DNA of 64,000 nt from Deinococcus sp. AB2017081 (GCF_034440735.1 NZ_CP140098.1:1543501-1607500); one strand, 5' to 3'. Counted from the first letter of the stretch, positions 8,042 through 20,541 are shown. Notes: generated by a model not told the origin, from the letters alone. Numbers and translations: made by a program.

Positions 8042-8434
8042 TCAGCGTGGCGCAGAGGGTGGACGTCCCGCCCGCCACACGGCCCACATCAGCAGCGGTT
8101 GCAGCGGCAGACGTGCCCACAGCGCCCACGCGGGGAGGCCGAACCGCTGTGGGTGCTGGGCCATAAAAACGTTTGCAGGAACCACGGCGACCAGCAGGGC
8201 CAGCAGCCCCCAGCGGGCCGCCGGACGCGTGGCCGGATGCAGCAGCCCCAGGCCACCCGCGATCTCTGCCGCGCCGCTGATCAGCGTGGCGTGGCGCGCT
8301 GACATCGGTGTTCCCGGCGGGACGATCTGGTCGAAGAGACCGGGCCGGACGAAGTGCAGTGTCCCGGTCACGATGAACAGGCCACCCAGCAGCGCAGCGC
8401 TCCGGGTGGGACGGACAGGCGCCCATGTGGGCAT
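8042..8434 (-). CDS. DoxX-family membrane protein
   Basis: 130 residues with four hydrophobic helices (about 13-30, 45-62, 70-90 and 98-118). GGLFIVTGTLHFVRPGLFDQIVPP matches the N-terminal DoxX pattern (small quinone-type or redox-linked membrane proteins). It is the only gene in its small leftward unit downstream of the hydrophilic ORF at 8500-8718. No catalytic role can be assigned from sequence. Confidence 0.75.
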   Translation of the reverse strand: MPTWAPVRPTRSAALLGGLFIVTGTLHFVRPGLFDQIVPPGTPMSARHATLISGAAEIAGGLGLLHPATRPAARWGLLALLVAVVPANVFMAQHPQRFGLPAWALWARLPLQPLLMWAVWRAGRPPSAPR

Positions 8435-8499
8435 GCGACCCCCTGGAACCTCCAGGGCGAACCGGAGCCGATCAGGTCAGCTCCGGCCGCCGGACGGAC

Positions 8500-8718
8500 T
8501 TACTTGCTGGTCGGAACGCTGCGGGCGTCCTCGCGATCCTTCAGTTCCTTGCGGCTCAGGCCGTCCTCGGTGTTGCGGGGGGCCTTGGCCTCCCGGTCGT
8601 TGTTGTCCTTGAACGACGGCGTGTGACCGTCGTCGATCCCGCTCACCTCGGTCTTGGAACGGTCGTATTCCTGGGGCTTGCTCGTGTGGCCCGAGTTCTT
8701 GTCGTCCTTGTCTGGCAT
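8500..8718 (-). CDS. Small highly charged disordered protein
   Basis: 72 residues starting at ATG 8718 behind AGGGTGGAG. The composition is Asp, Lys, Glu, Arg, Ser, Asn and Gly, with no Cys, no Trp and almost no hydrophobic residues (MPDKDDKNSGHTSKPQEY at the start, DREDARSVPTSK at the end). I recognise no family; it would be expected to be unfolded in solution, as hydrophilins are. A longer frame reaches 8853, but that extension is basic, Cys-containing and looks like non-coding shadow. Confidence 0.7.
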   Translation of the reverse strand: MPDKDDKNSGHTSKPQEYDRSKTEVSGIDDGHTPSFKDNNDREAKAPRNTEDGLSRKELKDREDARSVPTSK

Positions 8719-8830
8719 GGCTCCACCCTGACACCGGCTCCCTGTGGCCGGATGCTGCCGCGTTGACGCTCTGTTCAGACATGAACGGCAGCTCAAGAGG
8801 CCCAGGTGAGACGTCTGGTCAGGCCACCGA

Positions 8831-8842
8831 GAAAGCGTTTTC
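8831..8842. promoter_or_regulatory. LacI/GalR-type operator core
   Basis: GAAAGCGTTTTC is an imperfect palindrome centred on CG. Read on the minus strand, the 14-mer TGAAAACGCTTTCT fits the cre-like consensus TGWAANCGNTNWCA at all but the last base. It abuts the -35 position of the CATACT promoter, a good place for repression. Confidence 0.55.
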
Positions 8843-8861
8843 AAACCGGGCACCGGTGTGT

Positions 8862-8867
8862 CATACT
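8862..8867 (+). promoter_or_regulatory. -10 candidate CATACT
   Basis: It sits 17 bp after a weak TTTCAA -35 that overlaps the operator. The predicted start is near 8874, leaving a long leader before the lipoprotein GTG. Confidence 0.4.
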
Positions 8868-9063
8868 CCAGGCATCACAATCTCCGGTTTCCACCGTCCA
8901 CCGCCGGACGCTGGCTCTGCTGTGTCGCAGCACCACCTGGGCTGCCATGTGGCTCGCCATGTCCTCACCCCAGTCCAGGAGGTCGCGCGCCCACAGACTC
9001 CGAGCCACCAGAGTTTGTTCCGACCCGTCCTGCCGCTCCCGCTCCACCCCTGCGAGGCCGCCC

Positions 9064-10941
9064 GTGACCCATCTACAGTCCAGAACCCTCCGTCTGTCCC
9101 GCCGCGCCGCCGCGCTGACCCTGACTGCCGGCACCGGTCTGCTGCTCGCTGCCTGCGGTCAGAGTCCCGCCGCCAGCGAGACGGCGACCCTGTCCGCTGC
9201 CGCCGTGAAGCCCGGCTCCGTGGATCTCGGCCCGAACGTCCGGATCTTCGATCCCAGCATGAGCACCGCGCAGATCCGTGCGGTCGTCGATCAGATCGCC
9301 GCGCAGCAGGTCTCCAACGAGTTCGGCCCTGAGCGCTACGCCCTGCTGTTCAAGCCCGGCACCTACGGCACCGCCGACGATCCCCTGATCGTGCAGGTGG
9401 GTTACGGTACCGAGGTCGCGGGCCTGGGCGCGTCGCCCACCGACGTGAAGATCAACGGGCATGTCGATGTGTACAACCAGTGCAACGCGAACGGCTGCAT
9501 TGCCCTGACGAACTTCTGGCGCTCGCTGTCGAACCTGACCATCCAGATCGAGAGCAAGGGGCTGGACGGCTGCCGGGCCAGCGGCAACTTCTGGGCGGTG
9601 TCGCAGGCCGCGCCCATGCGCCGCGTGAACGTGACCGGCGGCAACCTCACCCTGATGGACTACTGCACCGCCGGCCCGCAGTACGCCAGCGGCGGCTTCA
9701 TCGCCGACAGCGCGATGGGCTTTGTCATCAACGGCAGCCAGCAGCAGTTCCTGACCCGCGACAGCAGTATCGGTGGGTGGTCGAACGGCGTGTGGAACGC
9801 CGTGTTCTCGGGCGTCGTGGGTGCCCCGGCGCAGAGCTTCCCCAACCCGCCCTACACCACGGTGGCCGCCACGCCCGTGTCGCGCGAGAAGCCCTTCCTG
9901 ACGGTGGACAGTGCCGGTGCGTATCAGGTCTTCGTGCCCGCCACCCGGCGCACCTCCAGCGGCACCACGTGGCAGGCCGGCCCCGCCGCCGGGCGCTTCG
10001 TGCCGCTGCGCGACTTCTACGTCATGCGTCCCGGCGACAGCGTCCAGCACGTGAATGCCCAGCTCGCCCAGGGCCGGCACCTGCTGATCACTCCTGGCTC
10101 GTATGACCTGACCCGCACCATCGAGGTCAAGCGCCCCGGCACCATCGTCCTGGGTCTGGGGCTGCCCGCCCTGACCCCGCAGAACGGCGTGACCGCCCTG
10201 AGCGTGGCGGACGTGCCGGGCGTGACCGTCGCCGGGATCATGATCGACGCCGGCCCCGTGAATTCACGTGTGCTCATGCAGGTGGGGTCGAACCGTGCCC
10301 GTGGGGGGCAGGCCCGCGACCACAACAACTGGAGCGATCCCGCCACCCCCACGGCCGTGCAGGACGTGTTCTTCCGGATCGGCGGCCCACACGTCGGCAG
10401 GGCCGACCTGAGTCTGGCCGTGAACAGCGACCACGTCATCCTCGACAACCTGTGGGCGTGGCGGGCCGATCACGGCCAGGGCGTGGGCTGGACGCTGAAC
10501 ACGGCTGACCAGGGCGTCGTCGTGAACGGTGACGACGTCACGGCCACTGGCCTGTTCGTCGAGCACTACCAGAAGTACCAGACCGTGTGGAACGGCGAAC
10601 GCGGCAAGACCATCATGTTCCAGAACGAGATGCCCTACGATCCACCCAACCAGGCCGCGTGGCAGCATGACGGCGTGCTGGGCTACGCCGCGTACAAGGT
10701 CGCGGATCACGTCAAGACCCACGAGGCCTGGGGCCTGGGCAGCTACATCTACACCAATGTCGATCCCAGCATCCACGCCACCCAGGGCTTCGAGGTGCCG
10801 GTCACGCCCGGCGTGAAGATGCACAACCTGCTCACCGTGCAGCTCGGCGCAGGCACCATCGATCACGTCATCAACGGGGTGGGCGCTCCGGTGAACGGCG
10901 ACGCGGTCGGCGTGCCCAGCTACGTGGTCGAGTACCCCTGA
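9064..10941 (+). CDS. Secreted beta-helix lipoprotein (pectate-lyase/GH55-like)
   Basis: 625 residues from GTG 9064, preceded by GCGAGG. Signal peptide with lipobox LLAAC. The mature part is a long repetitive beta-rich protein with two halves, each opening with a PGTY/PGSY motif (FKPGTYGTADDPLIV and TPGSYDLTRTIEV), as in right-handed double beta-helices of the pectate-lyase superfamily. Similar actinobacterial proteins are often labelled 'adenylyl cyclase' or 'coagulation factor 5/8', which I consider unsupported here. A LacI-type operator upstream fits a polysaccharide-binding or -cleaving role, but catalytic residues cannot be named. Frames extending to 8806 lack a signal peptide and were rejected as starts. 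Confidence 0.8.
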   Translation: MTHLQSRTLRLSRRAAALTLTAGTGLLLAACGQSPAASETATLSAAAVKPGSVDLGPNVRIFDPSMSTAQIRAVVDQIAAQQVSNEFGPERYALLFKPGTYGTADDPLIVQVGYGTEVAGLGASPTDVKINGHVDVYNQCNANGCIALTNFWRSLSNLTIQIESKGLDGCRASGNFWAVSQAAPMRRVNVTGGNLTLMDYCTAGPQYASGGFIADSAMGFVINGSQQQFLTRDSSIGGWSNGVWNAVFSGVVGAPAQSFPNPPYTTVAATPVSREKPFLTVDSAGAYQVFVPATRRTSSGTTWQAGPAAGRFVPLRDFYVMRPGDSVQHVNAQLAQGRHLLITPGSYDLTRTIEVKRPGTIVLGLGLPALTPQNGVTALSVADVPGVTVAGIMIDAGPVNSRVLMQVGSNRARGGQARDHNNWSDPATPTAVQDVFFRIGGPHVGRADLSLAVNSDHVILDNLWAWRADHGQGVGWTLNTADQGVVVNGDDVTATGLFVEHYQKYQTVWNGERGKTIMFQNEMPYDPPNQAAWQHDGVLGYAAYKVADHVKTHEAWGLGSYIYTNVDPSIHATQGFEVPVTPGVKMHNLLTVQLGAGTIDHVINGVGAPVNGDAVGVPSYVVEYP

Positions 10942-10953
10942 CCGTTCCCTGAA

Positions 10954-10992
10954 CGCAGGCGGCCCCTCCGGAACGTGGAGGGGCCGCCTGCG
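10954..10992. terminator. bidirectional terminator, beta-helix gene / dcd
   Basis: Perfect 16-base arms (10954-10969 and 10977-10992) around a 7-base loop, placed between convergent stops at 10941 and 11003. Confidence 0.85.
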
Positions 10993-11002
10993 TCGTGCGG
11001 TG

Positions 11003-11563
11003 CTACAGGCGCGGCAGCGTCACGCCGCGCTGGCCCTGGTACTTGCCCTTGCGGTCTCCGTAGGTGACCTCCGGACGTTCACCCTCGAAGAACAGCAGCT
11101 GCACGCAGCCCTCGAAGGCATACATCTTGGCGGGCAGGGGCGTGGTGTTGCTGAATTCCAGCGTCACATGGCCCTCCCAGCCGGGCTCCAGCGGCGTCAC
11201 GTTGGCCACGATGCCGCAGCGCGCGTACGTCGACTTCCCGAGTGCCACGACCATCACGTTGTCGGGAATCCGCATGTACTCGTGGCTGCGGGCCAGCGCG
11301 AAGGAATTCGGGGGGATGATGATCTCGGCGGCCTGGATGTCGACGAAGGAGCGCTCGTCGAAGTGCTTGGGATCGACCACGGCGCTGTTCACATTGGTGA
11401 AGATCTTCCACTCGTCGGCGCAGCGCAGGTCATAGCCGAAGCTGCTCAGGCCGTAGCTGATGACCTGCGCGTTCTCGGCGGTGCGTACCAGGCGGTCTTC
11501 GAAGGGGTCGATCATGCCCGCGTGGGCCAGTTCGCGGATACGCCAGTCGGGCAGGATACTCAT
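11003..11563 (-). CDS. dcd: dCTP deaminase
   Basis: 186 residues. Converts dCTP to dUTP for dTMP synthesis. The family core is present: [28 protein letters not shown] (with the catalytic Glu in LEF), [11 protein letters not shown] and the C-terminal GKYQGQRG that closes over the nucleotide. The start at 11563 is fixed by a TAGCAT -10 box 7 nt upstream; an ATG at 11572 falls inside that box, and a much longer open frame to 12316 only runs antisense through the phosphoesterase gene. It is divergent from that gene. Confidence 0.95.
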   Translation of the reverse strand: MSILPDWRIRELAHAGMIDPFEDRLVRTAENAQVISYGLSSFGYDLRCADEWKIFTNVNSAVVDPKHFDERSFVDIQAAEIIIPPNSFALARSHEYMRIPDNVMVVALGKSTYARCGIVANVTPLEPGWEGHVTLEFSNTTPLPAKMYAFEGCVQLLFFEGERPEVTYGDRKGKYQGQRGVTLPRL

Positions 11564-11570
11564 GGCCTGC

Positions 11571-11576
11571 ATGCTA
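11571..11576 (-). promoter_or_regulatory. -10 TAGCAT, leaderless dcd promoter
   Basis: It ends 7 nt before the dcd ATG at 11563. Confidence 0.65.
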
Positions 11577-11631
11577 CCTGGGAATGTGATCGGCGGACGT
11601 GCTCGGGATAGGTTCCCTAGCCGGGACGCGC

Positions 11632-11637
11632 TAGCCT
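11632..11637 (+). promoter_or_regulatory. -10 TAGCCT, leaderless phosphoesterase promoter
   Basis: It ends 7 nt before the GTG at 11645, back to back with the dcd promoter. Confidence 0.6.
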
Positions 11638-11644
11638 GCGCCGC

Positions 11645-12391
11645 GTGAGGGTCGCGGTGATCAGTGACGTGCATGGCAACGCGTTCGCGCTGGATGCCGT
11701 GCTGGACGACCTGCGGATGTGCTCGCCCGACGCGGTGCTGAACCTGGGCGATCAGGTCGAGGGCAGCGCCGATCCGGCCCGCGCCGCCGCCGTGCAGGCG
11801 CAGCTGAACGCCACCGAGGTGCGTGGCAACAACGAGGAGAAGCTGTGGCCCGGTGGGCGGCGTACCCGGCTGTCGCAGCAGATCGGCGCGTGGCTGGACA
11901 CGCAGCTGACCCCGGACACCCTGGCCCATCTGTCGGCGCTGCCGCTCACGGCGCGGGTGGGGGACGTGTTCGCCTGCCATGGCACGCCGGACAGCGCGTG
12001 GGACAGCCTGCTGTGGGTGTGGGAGTGGAACGCAGACGGCGTAACGGGCTATTACCGCTCCCGCGATCCGCTCGACCTGTGGCACGTGGTCGCTCCGCTG
12101 AACGCCGGAGTCGTCGTGTGCGGCCACACGCACCGCCCCGGCGCGACGCGGGTGGGGGACACCCTGGTCGTGAACGCGGGCGCCGTCAGCGATCAGGTGG
12201 ACGGCGATCCCCGTGCCCGCTGGACGCTGCTGGAGTGCCGCGCCGGACGCTGGACGGCCGACTTCCGCGCCGTGCCCTACGACGTGGACGCGGCGGTGCG
12301 GTGGGCCATGACCCACTCGCCGTTCGGGGCCTTCGAGGACGCCCTGTTGCGTTCGGGCCGCTTCGACGGGCGGGGGGATGTGGTGCCGTAA
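11645..12391 (+). CDS. Calcineurin-like metallophosphoesterase
   Basis: 248 residues from a GTG start. All metal-binding motifs of the YfcE/MJ0936-type phosphodiesterases are present: ISDVHGN (D-x-H), LNLGDQVEG (GD), RGNNEE (GN-x-E) and CGHTHRPG (GH-x-H). No signal peptide, so cytosolic. The natural substrate of this subfamily varies and cannot be named. It is a single-gene unit: divergent from dcd with adjacent leaderless promoters, and convergent with the Bax-inhibitor-type gene across a hairpin. Confidence 0.9.
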   Translation: MRVAVISDVHGNAFALDAVLDDLRMCSPDAVLNLGDQVEGSADPARAAAVQAQLNATEVRGNNEEKLWPGGRRTRLSQQIGAWLDTQLTPDTLAHLSALPLTARVGDVFACHGTPDSAWDSLLWVWEWNADGVTGYYRSRDPLDLWHVVAPLNAGVVVCGHTHRPGATRVGDTLVVNAGAVSDQVDGDPRARWTLLECRAGRWTADFRAVPYDVDAAVRWAMTHSPFGAFEDALLRSGRFDGRGDVVP

Positions 12392-12407
12392 CCGGGGCGA
12401 ACTGAAC

Positions 12408-12433
12408 CGCCCCCACCGTCACGGGTGGGGGCG
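12408..12433. terminator. bidirectional terminator
   Basis: A perfect 10-base GC stem (12408-12417 with 12424-12433), loop GTCACG, between the convergent stops at 12391 and 12456. Confidence 0.8.
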
Positions 12434-12455
12434 AGGTGCAGCGGAGAGCAGGTGT

Positions 12456-13145
12456 TCAGTTCCGGCTGCTGCCACCGAAGAGGCGCAGGATGAACAGGAA
12501 CATGTTGATGAAATCGAGGTACAGCGCCAGGGCGCCGTTGATGGCGGCCCGCTCGGCACTCTCGCCGCTGATCCCGCTCAGGGCCAGCTTGCGGAGCATC
12601 TGGGTGTCATACACGGTCAGGCCGGCGAAGAGCAGGACGCCCACGACCGAGATGCCCAGCGTGAGGGCGCTGCTGGCGACGAACAGATTCACGATCATGG
12701 CGATGAACAGGCCGATCACCGCGAACATGAAGAAGCGGCCCATGGCGCTCAGATCGCGCTTGATCACGTAGCCCGCGACGCTCATGGCGGCGAAGGTGCC
12801 GGCCGTGGTGGCAAATGCCGCCGTGACCGCGCTGCGGTCATAGGCGAGCAGCAGCGAGCTGAAGGTGAGGCCCGTCAGGGCGGCGTAGGCGATGAACAGG
12901 GCCCCCGCGACCACGCTGTTCAGGCGCTGCGCGAAGATGCTCAGGACGAAGACCAGCGCGAGCTGCGCCAACATGAGGGGCAGGCGGAGCTGGTACACCT
13001 GGAGGGCCAGGGCGTCGTTCTGGGCGGTGAGCCACGCGATGCCGGCGGTCAGGGCCAGGCCCGCCGCCATCCACGAGTAGGTGCGGGCCATGAACGTGCG
13101 TACCAGATCGGCGGTGCGGCCGGTGGTGGTGGGATAGGTCTGCAT
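12456..13145 (-). CDS. Bax inhibitor-1/YbhL-family membrane protein
   Basis: 229 residues, seven predicted membrane helices and the family C-terminal signature VYDTQMLRK followed by [19 protein letters not shown]. Bacterial members act as pH-sensitive calcium-leak channels or in membrane quality control; the role here is inferred from family only. The ATG at 13145 (protein MQTYPTT) is supported by a TACTCT box 6 nt upstream; an in-frame upstream start at 13187 would place the promoter inside the gene. It lies downstream of treY but has its own promoter. Confidence 0.88.
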   Translation of the reverse strand: MQTYPTTTGRTADLVRTFMARTYSWMAAGLALTAGIAWLTAQNDALALQVYQLRLPLMLAQLALVFVLSIFAQRLNSVVAGALFIAYAALTGLTFSSLLLAYDRSAVTAAFATTAGTFAAMSVAGYVIKRDLSAMGRFFMFAVIGLFIAMIVNLFVASSALTLGISVVGVLLFAGLTVYDTQMLRKLALSGISGESAERAAINGALALYLDFINMFLFILRLFGGSSRN

Positions 13146-13151
13146 ACACCA

Positions 13152-13157
13152 AGAGTA
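13152..13157 (-). promoter_or_regulatory. -10 TACTCT, leaderless promoter
   Basis: It ends 6 nt before the ATG at 13145. Confidence 0.65.
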
Positions 13158-13195
13158 CGCGAGGAGCGGATGGGAAGTTCCCCCCATTCACGCGG

Positions 13196-16053
<2,858 letters not shown>

Positions 16054-16057
<4 letters not shown>

Positions 16058-17862
16058 GGCGCACCTCCGAAGATCGCGGCCTCGCCGGGGCCGAGCATGC
16101 CGGGGCGCGGCAGGGTCTCGGTCAGGCCGACTTCACTGTGCAGAATCACATTGGCGGGCCGGGCCACATCTAGGGCCTCCAGCACGGCGTCCTGCTTGCC
16201 CACGTTCCACAGCAGCAGCCGCTCGCCGCTGTCCGTCCGGGTGCGCACCCACAGCACGTCCCCGGCGCTGCCGGCACTCAGGGGCCGCCGCGACCGCTGG
16301 CACAGCACCGGATCCTCGCGGCGCAGCCGGGTCAGGGTGCGGTACAGCGTGAGCGTCTTCGCGTGTTCACCGCTGTCCCGCTCGTTCCAGTCCAGCTTCG
16401 AGGCCTCGAAGGTCGTCTCTGCCTGCGGATCGGGCACGCTCTCGCCTGCAAAGCTGCTGAAATACGCGAATTCCTTCCTCCGGCCCTCGCTGACCATGTG
16501 GCCCAGTTCGCCGTGGTGGTCGCTGAAGAACAGGAAGGGCGTGCCCGCCGCCCACTCCTGACCCTGGAACAGCAGCGGGGTCATGGGCAGCGTGAGCAGC
16601 AGCGTCGAGGCCCCCCGGTACTCCTGTGGGGTGACCTGGGGGTCGTGGTGCAGGCGGTCGCCGGTGGCACGGTTGCCGATCTGGTCGTGGTTCTGGATGC
16701 AGTAGACGAAACTGGGGGCCTCCAGGGCGTCGGCGGGCTTGCCGCGCTGGTGCTCCTCGCCCTCCACGTTCCAGAACTGGCCCTCGTACTTCCAGCCCCG
16801 GGTGATGACCTGCGCGAGTTCCGGGGCGCTGCCGGAAAAGCCGCGGTAGTAGCCCTCGTGCTCGTCGGTCAGGGTCACGCGCACCTCGTGGTGGAAGTCG
16901 TCCACCCAGATGCCGTCCAGGCCGTAGTCCGTGACCAGCATGGGCTCGTTGCGGTGATCCTCCGCCAGCAGCAGGTGTGTGCCGCCCAGGTGGTGCACCT
17001 CCTGCGCGAGTTCTTTGAGGATGTGGACGTCGCTGTCGTCCTGCATGGTGGCCGTGGCGTCCAGCCGCAGACCGTCGAAGCCGTAGTCACTCAGCCACAT
17101 GCGGGCGTTGCCGGTGATCAGCCGGCGCATGTGGGGCTCGGCGTAGTCCAGCCCCTCGCCCCACGCGGACTGGAAGCGGTCGGTGAAATACGTGGGCGAG
17201 TACGCCTTCAGGTAGTTGCCGTCCGGCCCGAAGTGGTTGTACACCACGTCCAGCAGCACGCCCAGTCCCAGACCGTGCGCGGCGTCCACGAAGGCCATCA
17301 GGTCTTCGGGACGGCCATACGGCGCGAAGGGGGCATACAGGGCCGCGCCGTCATAGCCCCAGCCGCGCTGGCCGGGAAAGGCCGCGACCGGCATGAGCTG
17401 CACGGCGGTCACACCGAGTTCTTTCAGGTACGGCAGCTGCTCCTGCGCGGCGCGGTACGTGCCCTGTGGCGTGAACGTGCCCACGTGCAGCTCGTAGAAC
17501 ACGCAGTCGCGCAGCGCGATGCCACGCCAGTCGGTGTGCTGCCACCCATACGCCCCGAAGTCGATGACCTCGGCCTCGCCATGCACGCCGTCCGGCAGGA
17601 AGCGCGCGTAGGGATCGGGCCGGTCGGCACCGTCCAGGACGAACATGTACCGCGCTCCGGCGCCGACCGGCAGGATCACCTCGAAGGCGCCGTGGCCCAG
17701 CGCCTCCATGGCGTGAACGGTGCCGTCCACGCGGACGTGTGCCAGGGTGGTCGTGGTCGACCACAGGCGGAACCGCGTGCCGCGCCCGTCCGGCAGGAGC
17801 TGGGCGCCCAGGCGTGTCGCGTGGGCGCCGGGCGTGGAGGTCAGATGAGACAGTGGAGTCAT
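16054..17862 (-). CDS. treZ: Malto-oligosyltrehalose trehalohydrolase
   Basis: 602 residues, GH13. Cuts free trehalose from maltooligosyl-trehalose made by TreY. An N-terminal beta-domain (~15-105) is followed by a TIM barrel with [25 protein letters not shown] (nucleophile), [12 protein letters not shown] (acid/base) and [11 protein letters not shown]. The start at 17862 has AGAGGA 8 nt upstream. The same frame is open to 18162, but that stretch is antisense-like and overlaps glgX. It lies 82 bp after glgX and overlaps treY by 4 nt. Confidence 0.97.
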
Positions 17863-17944
17863 GATGGATCCTCTCTTCCGGGGCAGATGGGCAGGGGCGG
17901 CCCGTGGTGCGCCGCCCTGACCGGTCTGGCAGGTGCGTGGATCG

Positions 17945-20095
17945 TCAGCTGCGGCGGCAGCGGTAGAGCTTGACGGAGCGGGCGTGCAGCGTGGTCTCCT
18001 CGCCGGCCTGCTCGGAGCCGCCGGCGGCGTCGTCGGTGGTGTCGAGCAGCAGTTCCCACTCGGTGCAGCCGCCCAGACCCGGCAGCACGAAGGGGAGATC
18101 GATGTGCGTGGCCGACAGCAGCAGCAGCAGGTGGTCGTCCACCATCGGCTGGCCCTGGGCATCCACGTCGTCCAGCCCGTCGCCGTCGAGGAACAGGCCC
18201 ATGGACTGGGTCTGCGGGTTGTTCCAGTCCTCGTCGGTCATCTGACCGCCGTCGAAGCGCAGCCACACCAGATCGCGCACGTCCTCGCCCCGGATGGTGC
18301 GCCCGCTGAAGAACTTGCGGCGGTGCAGGGCCGGATGCGCCTTACGCAGCGCGATGACCTTTTTGGTGAACGCCAGCAGCCCCTCGTCCAGGTTCGTCCA
18401 GTCGTACCAGCTGATCTCGTTGTCCTGACAGTACGCGTTGTTGTTCCCGCCCTGGGTGCGGCCGAACTCGTCGCCCCCCAGCAGCATGGGCGTGCCCTGC
18501 CCCAGCAGCAGCGTCGCCAGGAAGTTGCGCATCTGCCGCGCGCGCAGCTCATTGATGGCCGGATCGTCCGTCTCGCCCTCGACGCCGCAGTTCCACGTGA
18601 TGTTGTGGTTGTGGCCGTCGTTGCCGCCTTCCTGGTTGGCGTCGTTGTGCTTCTGCTCGTAGGTCACCGAGTCGCGCAGCGTGAAGCCGTCGTGGGCAGT
18701 CACGAAGTTGATGCTCGCGTACGGCTTGCGGCCGTCGTTCTGGTACAGGTCGCTGGAGCCGGTCAGGCGGTAGCCGATTTCAGAGGCCAGCCCGCCGTCG
18801 CCCTTCCAGAACGCCCGCATGTCGTCGCGGTAGATCCCGTTCCACTCGGCCCAGTTCACGGGGAAGTTCCCGACCTGGTAGCCGCCCTCGCCCACGTCCC
18901 ACGGTTCGGCGATGAGCTTGACCTGCGAGATGACCGGATCCTGGTGGATGATCGTGAAGAAGCCCGACAGCTGATCGACCTCGTGCAGGCCGCGGGCCAG
19001 CGTGCTTGCCAGATCGAAGCGGAAGCCGTCCACGTGCATCTCGGTGACCCAGTAGCGCAGCGAGTCCATGATCAGCTGCAGCGTCTGGGGGTGGCGCACG
19101 TTCAGGCTGTTGCCGGTGCCGGTGTAGTCGAAATAGAAGCGCGGGTCATCCTGCACCAGCCGGTAGTACGTGGGGTTGTCGATGCCCTTGAAGGACATGG
19201 TCGGCCCCATGTTGTTTCCCTCGGCGGTGTGGTTGTACACCACGTCCAGGATCACCTCGATCCCCGAGTTGTGCAGGGCCCGCACCATCTCCTTGAACTC
19301 GGTCACGGCCCCGGCCGGGTTGCCGCGCCGCGCCTCGGCCGAGTAGCGCACGTCCGGCGCGAAGAAGGACAGCGTGGAGTAGCCCCAGTAGTTGGTCAGG
19401 CCCTTGTCCATCAGGAAGGGGTCGTCAACATGCTGGTGCACCGGCATCAGCTCGATGCTGGTGATCCCCAGTTCGCGCAGATAGAACAGGATCGGCTCGC
19501 ACGCGATCCCGGCGTAGGTGCCGCGCAGTTCCTCGGGCACCAGCGGGTGCGTCATGGTCAGGCCCTTGACGTGGGTCTCGTAGATCACCGCCTGGTGGAA
19601 GGGGATCTTCGGGCGGCGGTCGCCCTGCCAGTCGAAGTCGGGGGCCGTCACGATCCCCAGCGGCGTGCCGCGCTGCTCCTCCTCCTGCATGACCAGATCG
19701 TCCTCGCCGGTCACGTAGGCGAAGACCCCCCGGTCGAACTCCTCGGTGCCGGCCAGCGCCCTGGCATAGGGATCGAGCAGAACCACGTTCGGGTTGAAGC
19801 GCAGGCCCTTCTCTGGCGCGTACTCGCCGTGCACCCGGTAGCCGTAGCGCTGGCCGGGCGCGATCTCGGGCAGGTAGCCGTGCCACACGAAAGCCGTCTG
19901 TTCGGTCAGCGGGTAGCGCGTCTCCTGATCATCGGCATCGAACAGGCACAGCTCGACGCCCGAGGCGTTCTCGGAGTACAGCGCGAAGTTCGTGCCCTGG
20001 CCGTCCCAGGTCGCTCCCAGCGGATACGGCGAGCCGGGGCGCAGGCGCAGGTGTTCAGACGTGGGCGGGGTCGATGGTCGGTCTTGGATGGTCAT
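17945..20095 (-). CDS. glgX: Glycogen debranching enzyme GlgX/TreX
   Basis: 716 residues, GH13 isoamylase-type debranching enzyme cleaving alpha-1,6 branches. CBM48-like N-terminus ([20 protein letters not shown]), then barrel motifs [21 protein letters not shown] (nucleophile), [10 protein letters not shown] (acid/base) and [11 protein letters not shown]. The ATG at 20095 follows CCAGGAG. First gene of the operon: debranching supplies linear maltodextrins to TreY/TreZ, so the set turns glycogen into trehalose, an osmo- and desiccation-protectant. A LacI-like site overlaps its likely promoter. Confidence 0.97.
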   Translation of the reverse strand: MTIQDRPSTPPTSEHLRLRPGSPYPLGATWDGQGTNFALYSENASGVELCLFDADDQETRYPLTEQTAFVWHGYLPEIAPGQRYGYRVHGEYAPEKGLRFNPNVVLLDPYARALAGTEEFDRGVFAYVTGEDDLVMQEEEQRGTPLGIVTAPDFDWQGDRRPKIPFHQAVIYETHVKGLTMTHPLVPEELRGTYAGIACEPILFYLRELGITSIELMPVHQHVDDPFLMDKGLTNYWGYSTLSFFAPDVRYSAEARRGNPAGAVTEFKEMVRALHNSGIEVILDVVYNHTAEGNNMGPTMSFKGIDNPTYYRLVQDDPRFYFDYTGTGNSLNVRHPQTLQLIMDSLRYWVTEMHVDGFRFDLASTLARGLHEVDQLSGFFTIIHQDPVISQVKLIAEPWDVGEGGYQVGNFPVNWAEWNGIYRDDMRAFWKGDGGLASEIGYRLTGSSDLYQNDGRKPYASINFVTAHDGFTLRDSVTYEQKHNDANQEGGNDGHNHNITWNCGVEGETDDPAINELRARQMRNFLATLLLGQGTPMLLGGDEFGRTQGGNNNAYCQDNEISWYDWTNLDEGLLAFTKKVIALRKAHPALHRRKFFSGRTIRGEDVRDLVWLRFDGGQMTDEDWNNPQTQSMGLFLDGDGLDDVDAQGQPMVDDHLLLLLSATHIDLPFVLPGLGGCTEWELLLDTTDDAAGGSEQAGEETTLHARSVKLYRCRRS

Positions 20096-20186
20096 GACAG
20101 CTCCTGGCGGTGCGTGTCCACAGGACAGAGTGGAGGTGGTGGCAAGTCGAGACGGATCAGACGATTCCTGATCCGCCGCTCATGCC

Positions 20187-20216
20187 GGAAACGCTACCAG
20201 ACTGCTTTCAGGGCAA
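20187..20216 (-). promoter_or_regulatory. candidate glgX promoter with LacI-like operator
   Basis: On the minus strand TTGCCC (20211-20216) is 14 bp from an extended -10 TGGTAGCGT (hexamer 20191-20196). A CG-centred half-palindromic site GGTAGCGTTTCC (20187-20198) overlaps the -10. The spacing is short, so this is tentative. Confidence 0.35.
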
Positions 20217-20452
20217 GCGTAAAACCGGCTATAGAATTGCCCTATCCATGAACGTGCTCTTAGGGTTCTCATGGGCGGCAACGCCCTGCACTGCGCTGGG
20301 CTCCGTCGTCCGTCTGCCGGCCACGTGCCGGAATCCTGCGCCTGCATGAAGGCGGAACCCGCCACGCGGCGGGCCATCGCGGTGGATGGGCCGGACGTCG
20401 CCGCCGGCGACCGCAGCTGGTGCCACGGCCCGCCGTGGGCCATCACCGATGC

Positions 20453-20481
20453 GGGCTCCACCGGCCGGAGCGGTGGAGCCC
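20453..20481 (-). terminator. hairpin downstream of the 20542-21432 gene
   Basis: Ten-base perfect arms (20453-20462 and 20472-20481), loop of 9; about 60 bp past the stop at 20542. Confidence 0.5.
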
Positions 20482-20541
20482 ACGGCCCGGCGCCCCGGTG
20501 CGTAGGGTCAGCCGGGCCGACTGCGGACGTGCTTCCCGGCC

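Larger units (their letters stand above)
8719..9063. other. 345-bp divergent control region
   Basis: It separates the small charged protein (leftward) from the beta-helix lipoprotein (rightward). It holds a LacI-type operator core at 8831-8842 and a CATACT -10 candidate at 8862-8867. The rest, about 190 bp up to the GTG at 9064, would be an untranslated leader. No supported ORF. Confidence 0.6.
20096..20541. other. 446-bp intergenic region
   Basis: It contains the likely glgX promoter (20191-20216), a hairpin at 20453-20481, and AT-richer DNA around 20215-20260 including TATAGAAT on the plus strand, with no gene behind it. Open frames here have the look of shadow translation and no ribosome sites. 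Otherwise nothing is recognised. Confidence 0.5.

Noticed and set aside
8806..9063. In-frame N-terminal extension of the beta-helix lipoprotein.
   Set aside because: The extension is basic and lacks a signal; starting at GTG 9064 gives a perfect lipoprotein signal.
9073..10080. Long minus-strand frame inside the beta-helix gene.
   Set aside because: Antisense of a clear coding gene with third-position GC bias on the plus strand.
11003..12316. Open frame of 437 codons covering dcd and running antisense through the phosphoesterase gene.
   Set aside because: Only the last 187 codons (186 residues plus stop) match dCTP deaminase; the rest is GC-rich shadow translation opposite a complete metallophosphoesterase.
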